DNA of 40,733 nt, from assembly GCA_002310035.1 (NCBI GenBank), contig DBYC01000002.1:1195-41927 (forward strand), given 5' to 3'. The stretch's first letter is position 1, and every line of letters starts with the position of its first letter. The DNA is from a bacterium UBP6_UBA1196. GTDB lineage: Bacteria > UBP6 > UBA1177. Of the stretch, positions 6,495 through 13,519 are shown one piece after another. A program made the translations under genes and the position numbers. The notes beneath the pieces are model-generated. The model saw only the letters and a program-made list of their open reading frames with translations. It had not been told where the DNA came from and did not search any database.

Positions 6495-6974
6495 TTAAAG
6501 TTGAACATCTTCGTCTTCTTCACCGGCGTTGCCAAGTGATTTCTGAAGCTCTTCGTTGTATTTCTTGATGTCTTCGAATCCGTTTCTTCCTTCTTCGTAG
6601 GGCTGTTCAGCCTTCTTTTCCTGTTTTTCGAAGAGAGAAGCGATTCCTTTTGCGGATTCAAGCATCTCGTCAAGGTTTTCCACTTTGTCGACTCTTACCG
6701 ACATGAACTTGAGAACGACTTCCCAGATGTTGAAGTTTCTTTCGACTTCTTCAACCATTTTGCCGTTTCCGATGATGTCGAAAAGCAGGTAGTGGCCTTT
6801 AAGGTTCTTTTTGATTTCGTAAGCGAGTTTTCTTTCGCCCCAGGAATGAAGAGCGACGACTTTGCCGCCGAAGTCGTTGACGATCGCGTCTACGCGCTCA
6901 GCGAACTGCTTGATAGCTTCTGTACCGCCTTCCGGTCTGAGGATGGCAGTAAGCTCATAGTGTTTTCTTTCCAT
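6495..6974 (-). CDS. rpsF: 30S ribosomal protein S6 with extended acidic tail
   Basis: A 159-residue protein. Residues 1-~100 are the ferredoxin-like S6 fold (MERKHYELTAILRPE start, SWGERKLAYEIKKNLKGHYLLFDI core, then MSVRVDK). Beyond the fold a ~55-residue charged tail (containing QPYEEGRNGFEDIKKYNEE and ending EEDEDVQL) makes it longer than the common 95-135 residues; E. coli S6 also carries an acidic tail, which there is glutamylated. It opens the operon and is preceded by AAGGAGGAATT, a strong ribosome binding site. The leader contains a stable hairpin (7007-7033). Confidence 0.96.
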   Translation of the reverse strand: MERKHYELTAILRPEGGTEAIKQFAERVDAIVNDFGGKVVALHSWGERKLAYEIKKNLKGHYLLFDIIGNGKMVEEVERNFNIWEVVLKFMSVRVDKVENLDEMLESAKGIASLFEKQEKKAEQPYEEGRNGFEDIKKYNEELQKSLGNAGEEDEDVQL

Positions 6975-7006
6975 AATTCCTCCTTATGGGTATAAAGTCC
7001 AAAACA

Positions 7007-7033
7007 TTGAACAAGGAGATTTCCACTGTTCAA
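7007..7033 (-). promoter_or_regulatory. Hairpin in the rpsF operon leader
   Basis: Perfect 7-bp arms TTGAACA and TGTTCAA enclose a smaller GGA/TCC pairing. The structure lies in the ~70-nt leader, 33-59 bases upstream of the rpsF start. S6:S18 autoregulation through the rpsF leader is known in many bacteria, but I do not see the diagnostic bulge clearly enough to assign it to that motif. Confidence 0.4.
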
Positions 7034-7051
7034 AAAACAATTAGCGCAGGG

Positions 7052-7079
7052 AGTATAGTCAGAAAAGTTGAAAAAGCAA
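7052..7079 (-). promoter_or_regulatory. Promoter of the rpsF-rpsR-rplI-dnaB operon
   Basis: On the minus strand TTGCTT (7074-7079) and TATACT (7052-7057) are separated by 16 bases. Start of transcription would be near 7045, giving a leader of ~70 nt. It is the best sigma-70 match in the divergent gap before rpsF. Confidence 0.6.
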
Positions 7080-7115
7080 GATTTTTGTTGTGCTTGGGGG
7101 ATGTTCCGCCTGCCG

Positions 7116-7167
7116 CCGCAAACTTCCGGAAAACTTTTTTTGCGGAAAAAATCATTTTGGCTATAAT
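7116..7167 (+). promoter_or_regulatory. Promoter of the lipoprotein-adenosine deaminase unit, with inverted repeat at -35
   Basis: TATAAT at 7162-7167 is preceded after 16 bases by TTGCGG (7140-7145). The -35 lies in the right arm of a perfect 7-bp inverted repeat CCGCAAA (7116-7122) / TTTGCGG (7139-7145), with TTCCGGAA (7124-7131) inside the loop. Such a dyad on a weak -35 may be an operator. Confidence 0.45.
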
Positions 7168-7196
7168 AATTGGATTTTGTTTTTTTGGAGGAAAGT

Positions 7197-7871
7197 ATGA
7201 AAAACATTTTTTTGGCTTTTCTGGTTCTTGTGTTCCCGGTAATTTTTGTTTCATGTGTCCAGAACGGCGAGAATCAGTACGAAGTCGACGATTTCCAGAA
7301 CGACAGCGAATCCTATTACAGAGAATACGAGGATGACGATTTTATTCCCGATGAAGATGCCGCCGACAAGATCTGGGATGTCTCGTTCCAGTTCCTCGGC
7401 ACGATAAATGACGGAAATGCCGAGGAGATTTCCTATGGTTCCGGAAATCTCATTTACCGCAACAAGCTGAACGAGTCCATCACGATAAATTCGTCGATGT
7501 GGGTCATCAGAAAGGAACTGACTCTTAATTCTGGTTACAAGATCCCGATTTTCCAGATATTTTTCGCAGACGATCCGTCCCATGTCGACGAAAACGGCAT
7601 GGTTACATATTTCGTCCTTCAGCTTGAAGGTTCTTCCGTCGCAAAGAGCGAGACTTACTACCTTAATCACGACAAGCTTTACAGAACGAAAGTCAAACTG
7701 GACGAAGAAACCGGCAAAGTCAGGGAGATCTGTTATCTCGAGGAGCCTGATTCTTCGCAGGGCAGGGTAACTTTCTACACCCACAATGTCCGCATAGGCG
7801 AGGAGTTCAGGGTCGACGGATATGCTACCATGGTCGAAATGGAGGTCAAAGAGTGCAAAATGATGAACTGA
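7197..7871 (+). CDS. Lipoprotein of unknown function
   Basis: A 224-residue protein starting at ATG 7197 behind GGAGGAAAGT; an earlier in-frame ATG (7170) lacks a ribosome binding site and would spoil the signal peptide. Residues 1-19 are a lipoprotein signal sequence ending VIFVSC with the lipidated cysteine at 20. Residues 21-57 are an Asp/Glu/Tyr-rich spacer. The rest (from ~DKIWDVSFQFLG) looks like one all-beta domain, including a segment with Cys residues near the end, of no family I recognise. It overlaps the adenosine deaminase gene by 19 bases. Position suggests co-expression with adenosine deaminase but not a shared biochemical role. Confidence 0.8.
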   Translation: MKNIFLAFLVLVFPVIFVSCVQNGENQYEVDDFQNDSESYYREYEDDDFIPDEDAADKIWDVSFQFLGTINDGNAEEISYGSGNLIYRNKLNESITINSSMWVIRKELTLNSGYKIPIFQIFFADDPSHVDENGMVTYFVLQLEGSSVAKSETYYLNHDKLYRTKVKLDEETGKVREICYLEEPDSSQGRVTFYTHNVRIGEEFRVDGYATMVEMEVKECKMMN

Positions 7872-8959
7872 AACACGGTTCGGATGCTTCCGGCGGCGCT
7901 CTGGGCAGGGATTTTTTTGAGAAACTTCCGAAAACCGACCTGCATGTCCATCTGGACGGTTCGCTCAGGCTTGAAACGATATGGGAACTGGCGAAGAAAG
8001 ACAAAATCGATCTCGGCGCCGGTTCTATTGAGGAACTGCGCGAGCTGATCGGTCCCGGCAGGATCCACGCTTCGCTCAACGATTACCTCAAAGGTTTCGA
8101 AATAACCCTGAAAGTTCTCCAGACCAAGGAAAACCTTTACCGTGCTGCATACGAGCTTTCGGAAGACTGCGCAAAAGAGAATGTCGAGTACTTCGAAGTG
8201 CGTTATTCTCCGATACTTCACACGCAGAAAGGGCTTTCTCTGCCGGTGATCCTCGAATCTGTTATCGAAGGTCTCAAGGCGGGACAGCGCGATTTCGGCG
8301 TAACAAGCGGCGTCATAATCTGCGGAATGCGAAACATCTCGCCGGATGTAAGTCTCAGAATGGCCGAGCTTGCGGTCGCGTTCAAAAACCGCGGTGTCGT
8401 AGGCTTTGACCTTGCCGGTGCAGAATACAACTATCCGGCGCGTGATCATCTGGGTGCCTTTTCGCTCATTCTTTCGAACAATGTAAATGTCACGATCCAT
8501 GCCGGCGAGGCTTATGGCCCTGACAGCATCCATCAGGCGCTGCATTACTGCGGTGCCCACAGGATCGGCCACGGTGTAAGGCTTCGCGAGGACGGCGACC
8601 TTCTGAATTATGTCAACGACCACAGAATTCCGCTTGAGCTCTGTCCTTCGAGCAACGTCCAGACCAGAGCCGTTAAAAATATTGAGGATCATCCTGCCAA
8701 ATTCTACCTCGATCTCGGACTCCGCGTCACGCTCAATACCGACAACAGGCTCATAACGAATACGACTATGACCGACGAATACTACCTCATATACAAGACA
8801 TTCAATCTTTCGGGCCAGAATATTCTTGATCTGATCATAAACGGGGTCAAAAGTTCCTTCATGCCTTATGAATTCAAAAAGTGGTATCTCCGCGACACAA
8901 AAAAGAAGGCGCTCGATATTTTAAAGCACGATGCAAAGATAAATCTTAAACTCGTCTGA
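7853..8959 (+). CDS. add: Adenosine deaminase
   Basis: A 368-residue TIM-barrel metallohydrolase. It starts at GTG 7853, inside the previous gene, with GGAGG seven bases upstream, so translation is coupled. Catalytic/zinc residues are in place: HVH at 31-33 (in TDLHVHLDGSL), HAGE at 216-219 with the catalytic glutamate, H240 in the RIGHG segment and D297 in LNTDN. It deaminates adenosine (or a related purine such as deoxyadenosine) to inosine in purine salvage. The TDN rather than TDDP variant near the last aspartate is common in bacterial members, so exact substrate range is open. No signal peptide, so cytoplasmic. Confidence 0.93.
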   Translation: MQNDELKHGSDASGGALGRDFFEKLPKTDLHVHLDGSLRLETIWELAKKDKIDLGAGSIEELRELIGPGRIHASLNDYLKGFEITLKVLQTKENLYRAAYELSEDCAKENVEYFEVRYSPILHTQKGLSLPVILESVIEGLKAGQRDFGVTSGVIICGMRNISPDVSLRMAELAVAFKNRGVVGFDLAGAEYNYPARDHLGAFSLILSNNVNVTIHAGEAYGPDSIHQALHYCGAHRIGHGVRLREDGDLLNYVNDHRIPLELCPSSNVQTRAVKNIEDHPAKFYLDLGLRVTLNTDNRLITNTTMTDEYYLIYKTFNLSGQNILDLIINGVKSSFMPYEFKKWYLRDTKKKALDILKHDAKINLKLV

Positions 8960-8968
8960 CGGCTGAGC

Positions 8969-9523
8969 ATGAGTTTGTCCGATGAAAAAAAGCTCGTCAG
9001 ACGGGCGGCCGCCGGAGATACAAAGGCTTTCGGCGAGCTTGTCAAAAGCAGCGGGCAGAAGCTTTTTTCTTTTGCGCTTTCCATTTGCGGCGGGAACCGC
9101 GGTGTCGCAGAAGAGATCTACCAGGAATCACTGGTGAAAGCATTCTCATGCATCGGAAAATTCGAAGGGAAATCATCTTTTTCGACATGGCTCTGGATAA
9201 TTATCAGAAACAGCTATATGGATTATCTTTCCGAGAGCCAGCGGAGTGTCAGCATAGAGGAACTTGAAGGTTTTGAGCCGTCGTGCGACATGGCTGCGGA
9301 ACTTTCCCTCATCAGGGAAGACCGTGCCAAAATGCTGCGGGAACTCATTTCCAGACTGCCGCTTCCGTACAGTGAAGTCATAACGCTGATCGATCTGCAG
9401 GAAATGGATCATTCAGAGGCAGCCGAACTTATCGGTATAGACAAAAATCTTCTGAAAGTCCGCCTTCACAGAGCCCGGAACGCCCTCGAAAAAATGATTA
9501 AGGCAAATATCGAATTTTTTTAA
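8969..9523 (+). CDS. RNA polymerase sigma factor, ECF-like sigma-70 family
   Basis: A 184-residue protein. Region 2 spans ~20-90 (FGELVKSSGQKLFSFAL, then EEIYQESLVKAF and FSTWLWIIIRNSYMDY) and region 4 ~122-175 (LPLPYSEVITLIDLQEMDHSEAAELIG, then LKVRLHRARNALEK), with no regions 1.1 or 3. This is the extracytoplasmic-function layout. It starts 9 bases after adenosine deaminase. The following gene is not an anti-sigma factor; only a 14-codon reading frame with a good ribosome binding site follows. Target promoters cannot be inferred here, and its control may therefore be transcriptional or by an unlinked anti-sigma factor. Confidence 0.93.
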   Translation: MSLSDEKKLVRRAAAGDTKAFGELVKSSGQKLFSFALSICGGNRGVAEEIYQESLVKAFSCIGKFEGKSSFSTWLWIIIRNSYMDYLSESQRSVSIEELEGFEPSCDMAAELSLIREDRAKMLRELISRLPLPYSEVITLIDLQEMDHSEAAELIGIDKNLLKVRLHRARNALEKMIKANIEFF

Positions 9524-9545
9524 AGCGGTCTGCGAGGAGTAAAAA

Positions 9546-9590
9546 TTGGACGAAAAATTTGTCATGATTAAAATTTCGCGGTTTTTTTAA
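9546..9590 (+). CDS. Possible 14-codon peptide after the sigma factor gene
   Basis: TTG at 9546 lies six bases after GAGGAG; the frame (MDEKFVMIKISRFF) ends at TAA 9588-9590. It is where an anti-sigma gene usually begins, so it may be a decayed start of one or a leader peptide. The same bases can fold as a weak AT-rich hairpin (CGAAAAATTT / AAAATTTCG) followed by seven T, so a terminator is an equally good reading. Confidence 0.2.
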   Translation: MDEKFVMIKISRFF

Positions 9591-9599
9591 AGGTGTGAA

Positions 9600-10010
9600 A
9601 TGGATACATTCAAACAAAACAAAATTTCAAAGAAAGCTCCGATAACAAAAAAACAGGCATCCGACAGCGGAATGGCTCTCGTTCTCATAGCTCTCATCTG
9701 CTTTGCTGTGCTGAGGCACGACGCATGGCTCTGGGCGGCGATGGCAATTCTTGTTGTTGATATGATCTGCCCGATAATTTTCAAACCTTTTGCTTTTTTG
9801 TGGTTCGGGCTTTCGCGCATTTTGGGCACAGTTATGTCCAAAATAATGCTTGCGCTCGTTTTCTTTTTCGTTGTCTTTCCGATGGGGCTCTTGCGCCGGA
9901 TCTTAGGCAAGGATTCGCTTCGTCTGCATCAGTTCAGGCATGAAAAGACATCTGTTTTTGCTGAAAGAAACCACGAGTACACCGCGGCCGACCTCGATAA
10001 ACCTTACTAA
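9600..10010 (+). CDS. SxtJ-family membrane protein
   Basis: A 136-residue protein with an N-terminal Lys-rich cytoplasmic segment, two hydrophobic stretches in ~24-65, another at ~78-100, and a polar C-tail. Pattern, size and position match the SxtJ family, named after the saxitoxin cluster of cyanobacteria but widespread beside carbamoyltransferases and DUF5989 proteins. Its function is not established; it may anchor or assist the carbamoyltransferase at the membrane. AAAGGTGTG precedes the ATG. It is followed after 11 bases by the DUF5989 gene. Confidence 0.8.
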   Translation: MDTFKQNKISKKAPITKKQASDSGMALVLIALICFAVLRHDAWLWAAMAILVVDMICPIIFKPFAFLWFGLSRILGTVMSKIMLALVFFFVVFPMGLLRRILGKDSLRLHQFRHEKTSVFAERNHEYTAADLDKPY

Positions 10011-10021
10011 AGGAGATAAAA

Positions 10022-10171
10022 ATGGAACTTTTGAAAGATTTGTGGGAATACCTTAAAGTTCGTAAAAAATTCTGGCTTCTCCCGTCAATAATCGTTCTAT
10101 TGCTCATCGGACTTCTCATAGTTCTCTCTAGTTCGAGCGCGATCGCTCCCTTTATTTACACAATTTTTTAG
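10022..10171 (+). CDS. DUF5989 family small membrane protein
   Basis: A 49-residue protein with ATG at 10022 behind AAAGGAGAT. It begins MELLKDLWEYLKVRKKFWLL, followed by a single transmembrane helix of Ile/Leu/Val and an AIAPFIYTIF end, the DUF5989 pattern (the SxtK-like partner in the saxitoxin cluster). It is too short for many gene finders. It lies between the SxtJ-family gene and the carbamoyltransferase, 12 bases before the latter, the standard arrangement of this trio. Function unknown. Confidence 0.85.
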   Translation: MELLKDLWEYLKVRKKFWLLPSIIVLLLIGLLIVLSSSSAIAPFIYTIF

Positions 10172-10183
10172 TTCGGGTTTGGC

Positions 10184-12046
10184 ATGAAAAAAGAAATAAT
10201 ATTAGGAATTTCAGCATATTATCACGACAGTGCGGCGGCTCTTCTGATTGACGGCGACATTTTTGCCGCAGCTCACGAAGAGCGTTTCACCCGCAAAAAG
10301 CAGGATCCGTCGTTTCCGATAAACGCATGCAGATTCGTTCTTGATTATGCCGGGATCACGCTTGACGATGTTACAGCGGTCGCTTTTTACGACAAACCTT
10401 ACATCAAGTTCGAAAGACTGCTTGAAACTTACCACGCTTTTGCACCTAAAGGACTAACGAGTTTCAATTCGGCAATTCCTGTCTGGATCAAAGAAAAACT
10501 TTTCATGAAAGATATGCTGCGCGAAGAACTTGCGAAACTTGGCGGCAGGATCCCGAAACTCTACTTCCCGGAACACCATTTGTCTCATGCGGCGAGTGCG
10601 TTTTATCCTTCACCTTTCGAAGATGCCGCGATAGTCACTCTTGACGGAGTAGGCGAGTGGGGAACTCTTACGATCTGTCACGGAAAAGGCAATAAAATCA
10701 CTGTGTTGAAAGAACTTGACTTCCCGCACTCGATCGGCCTTTTCTACACTGCTTTCACCTACTACTGCGGCTTCAAGGTAAATAGCGGCGAATACAAACT
10801 CATGGGTCTCGCTCCTTACGGCAACAAGCACTCTGAGGAGACAAAAGAGATCAAGCGCAAGATCCTTGAAAATATGATCGATCTGCGAGAAGACGGTTCG
10901 TTTTTGCTCAATATGGATTACTTCGACTACGCGACAGGACTCAGCATGACGAACGACGCCAAATGGGAAAAACTTTTCGGCTTCCCTCGCAGAAAGTCAG
11001 AAAGCGAGCTCAACCAGCACTACATGAATATGGCTTTCGCGATCCAGGAAATCACCGAAGAAATGGTGCTTAAACTCGCTGAAACGGCAAAAGAACTCAC
11101 AAAATCGGAAAATATCGTTCTTGCAGGCGGTGTCGCCCTCAACTGTGTCGCTAACGGCAAACTTCTCCGCACGAAAATGTTCAAAGGGCTCTGGGTCCAG
11201 CCTGCTTCAGGCGATGCCGGCGGCTCACTCGGCGCTGCGATGGCGGTTCATTACATTTCATTCGGTCACGAAAGGACGAATATCGAAAAACGCGATTCAA
11301 TGAAAGGCGCTTATTTAGGCCCGGAATTCAGCGACCGCGATATTGAAAACGTTGCCCGCAGATACGGTGCCAAATACAAAAAATTCGATGATTTCAGTGA
11401 GTTATGCGATAAAACGGCCGATCTTTTAAACAACGACACCGTAATCGGCTGGTTCCAGGGAAGAATGGAATTCGGTCCGCGCGCTTTGGGTAACCGCTCG
11501 ATTTTAGGTGACCCGAGATGCCCTGAAATGCAGAAAAAACTCAACCTTAAAATCAAATACAGAGAAGGTTTCAGGCCGTTTGCGCCATCGGTCCTTGAAG
11601 AAGACATTTCGACATTTTTCGATATCGACACTGCTTCGCCCTACATGCTTCTTGTTGCTCCGGTCCTTGAATCAAGACGGACTAAACTTCCCGAAAAATA
11701 TGAGGAACTGCCGCTTTACGAAAGGCTTTACTTCCTCCGCAGCGATGTTCCTTCGATCACACACATCGATTTTTCGGCGCGGATCCAGAGCGTAAGCCGC
11801 GAGACCAATCCCAAATACTGGCAGCTCATCAACACTTTCAAGCAGAAAACGGGCTACGGGATCGTTGTCAACACTTCTTTCAATGTCCGAGGAGAACCTA
11901 TTGTCTGCTCGCCTGATGACGCATACCGCTGTTTCATGCGCACCGAAATGGATTATCTCGTAATGGGGAACTATCTTTTCGACAAAAAAGAACAGCCCAA
12001 CTGGGATAAAGCCGACAACTGGAAAGAAGAATTCAAACTCGACTGA
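10184..12046 (+). CDS. Carbamoyltransferase (NodU/TobZ/SxtI family)
   Basis: A 620-residue two-domain enzyme. The N-terminal ASKHA-like domain opens with LGISAYYHDSAAALL (YHDSAA at ~13-18) and contains the metal-ligand segment PEHHLSHAAS (~129-138) and a GGVALNCVANG loop; the C-terminal YrdC-like half has GRMEFGPRALGNRSIL (~426-441) and NTSFNVRGEPIV. Such enzymes make carbamoyl-adenylate from carbamoyl phosphate and ATP and transfer the carbamoyl group to a hydroxyl of a sugar or other small molecule. With SxtJ and DUF5989 membrane partners and no biosynthetic cluster nearby, an envelope glycan or lipid substrate is plausible, but that is inference. Its TGA abuts the stop codon of the convergent gene with no gap. 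Confidence 0.92.
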   Translation: MKKEIILGISAYYHDSAAALLIDGDIFAAAHEERFTRKKQDPSFPINACRFVLDYAGITLDDVTAVAFYDKPYIKFERLLETYHAFAPKGLTSFNSAIPVWIKEKLFMKDMLREELAKLGGRIPKLYFPEHHLSHAASAFYPSPFEDAAIVTLDGVGEWGTLTICHGKGNKITVLKELDFPHSIGLFYTAFTYYCGFKVNSGEYKLMGLAPYGNKHSEETKEIKRKILENMIDLREDGSFLLNMDYFDYATGLSMTNDAKWEKLFGFPRRKSESELNQHYMNMAFAIQEITEEMVLKLAETAKELTKSENIVLAGGVALNCVANGKLLRTKMFKGLWVQPASGDAGGSLGAAMAVHYISFGHERTNIEKRDSMKGAYLGPEFSDRDIENVARRYGAKYKKFDDFSELCDKTADLLNNDTVIGWFQGRMEFGPRALGNRSILGDPRCPEMQKKLNLKIKYREGFRPFAPSVLEEDISTFFDIDTASPYMLLVAPVLESRRTKLPEKYEELPLYERLYFLRSDVPSITHIDFSARIQSVSRETNPKYWQLINTFKQKTGYGIVVNTSFNVRGEPIVCSPDDAYRCFMRTEMDYLVMGNYLFDKKEQPNWDKADNWKEEFKLD

Positions 12047-12688
12047 TTATTTTCCTTCAAACATTTTTTTTCTGTATTCGGGATCGGGAAGAACGACTGA
12101 AAGAGTGATCGAGGCCAGATTTTCGCCGACAGAAGACGCGAGATCCTTGTAAAAATCACGGCTTACATCGAGCATTTTGTCATCGTATTCCTTGTCTGAG
12201 ATTTCATTGCGATACCATTGAAGCATAAGTTCCTTCATCTTTCCGAGAGAGTTCTGGTATTCCGCAACGCAGATCGCCGTATCTTCCGGCTTGAAACCGA
12301 ATCCGGCCAGTTTTTTGGAAAGTTCGACATCGACGAAATTGTTGATTGTGTCGAACATGAAGTCCCAGACCTGATCCTCGCGCTCTTTGTTGTTTGTTTT
12401 TTTTGTCGCCTTGAGACGCTGGATCTCATCTGTCATGGCTTTGAACTTCAGATTCTGCTGGACCGTGAAATCGTTGCTAGCGGCAGCCGGCTGCTGTTTA
12501 TTTTCCGTACTGCTGAGCCTCTTTCTCATCATCTCGAGATCTATCTTTAACGATTCATTTTCTTTGGCGTACATTTCACTTGCTGTTTTCAGCCTTTCGA
12601 TCTCGATGCTGTTCCGATACATGACAAAAGCGAAAGCGGCAATCAGCAAAATTATCGCCGCCGACAGAAACCAGGAAACCTTATTCAT
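12047..12688 (-). CDS. Membrane-anchored coiled-coil protein, unknown function
   Basis: A 213-residue protein with one N-terminal membrane helix (~6-24), then a coiled coil (~28-62, IEIERLKTASEMYAKENES and onward), a low-complexity Gln/Ala linker, a second short coiled segment, and a helical C-terminal domain (~110-213). I do not recognise the family. It is the last gene of the giant-coiled-coil operon, overlapping the gene before it by 8 bases. The topology (short N-terminus, large periplasmic part) would let it contact the exported large protein, which is inference. Confidence 0.75.
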   Translation of the reverse strand: MNKVSWFLSAAIILLIAAFAFVMYRNSIEIERLKTASEMYAKENESLKIDLEMMRKRLSSTENKQQPAAASNDFTVQQNLKFKAMTDEIQRLKATKKTNNKEREDQVWDFMFDTINNFVDVELSKKLAGFGFKPEDTAICVAEYQNSLGKMKELMLQWYRNEISDKEYDDKMLDVSRDFYKDLASSVGENLASITLSVVLPDPEYRKKMFEGK

Positions 12689-13514
12689 GTCCGCAAACCT
12701 CTTTGTTTTGAAAATTTTTCTGCCACAATGTTATGTTTTTATCCGAAAAACCCGCTTTTTTCAGCTTTGCGAGTGATTTTTTGTCGTTTTTTGATGAATA
12801 AAGCTGAGAAATCAGTGTGTTGCCGCTGAGTTCCGCATTTTTTCCCGCTATTCCGAAAAAAACATCTTTCGAAGCGGTCACATTTTCGAAATAAGGAAAA
12901 CAGAAACTTCCGAAAAGTGAACTGAATGCGCCGTCGGTTTCCTTGCGGTCGTGGTTTTTTACTGTCAGCGAAGACGAGGCCGACTTGGTGAAACCGTGTT
13001 TTTCCGAAGATTTGAGCTTTTTGTCAGAGAGGACCGAAATTCCTGTAATATCGTTTTTTTCGTCGATCCGCACCGAGACAAAATATATCCCTTTTTCGTA
13101 AGTTCCTTTTAAAACGGCGTAACCCATGTCGGATTTAAGCGATATAGAGCCGCGGCTCTTTCCGTTGACCGAAATTTCCCCTTTTTTTATTCCGTAAAAA
13201 AGGATTTCCGCATTGGTTCGGTTCGGGATCTCAATATAAAGGTAAAGATATGAATTTTTTCCTGAAAGTCCTTGAATTTCCTTGAATTCATTAACATTGG
13301 CGAATTTTCTGGACTTTGGAACAGGCATATTGTGAAGCCGGGCGAAAATTTCTTTGAAACTGTCGTTTTTGTCGGTTTTGAACCAGTCGTGATATTTTTC
13401 TGTCCGCTGGTAGAAAACTGCATAATAATCGGAAAGCGAACTTGCAGCTGACAGTGAAAAACATAAAAAAAATAAGGGGAGCAGCAACGCTCCCCTTTTA
13501 AAAAACGAAATCAT
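12681..13514 (-). CDS. Exported protein of unknown function (middle gene of coiled-coil operon)
   Basis: A 277-residue protein with a clear signal peptide (basic MISFFKRG, hydrophobic run, cleavage near SLSAASS). Residues ~75-170 look like a beta-sandwich, with alternating strands around YLYLYIEIP and GIYFVSVRI, similar in feel to a carbohydrate-binding or adhesion module; the rest is Lys/Ser-rich. No family recognised. It starts five bases after the stop of the 1710-residue protein and overlaps the next gene by 8 bases, so the three are made together and probably all act in the periplasm. Confidence 0.75.
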   Translation of the reverse strand: MISFFKRGALLLPLFFLCFSLSAASSLSDYYAVFYQRTEKYHDWFKTDKNDSFKEIFARLHNMPVPKSRKFANVNEFKEIQGLSGKNSYLYLYIEIPNRTNAEILFYGIKKGEISVNGKSRGSISLKSDMGYAVLKGTYEKGIYFVSVRIDEKNDITGISVLSDKKLKSSEKHGFTKSASSSLTVKNHDRKETDGAFSSLFGSFCFPYFENVTASKDVFFGIAGKNAELSGNTLISQLYSSKNDKKSLAKLKKAGFSDKNITLWQKNFQNKEVCGHE

Positions 13515-13519
13515 TTCAG

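Noticed and set aside
7775..8692. 305-codon minus-strand frame opposite adenosine deaminase
   Set aside because: Antisense shadow of a confidently identified enzyme; no ribosome binding site and no recognisable motif.
9560..9590. Intrinsic terminator after the sigma factor gene
   Set aside because: The AT-rich stem is weak, overlaps a possible small ORF, and the run of T is only seven; kept as an alternative reading, not a feature.
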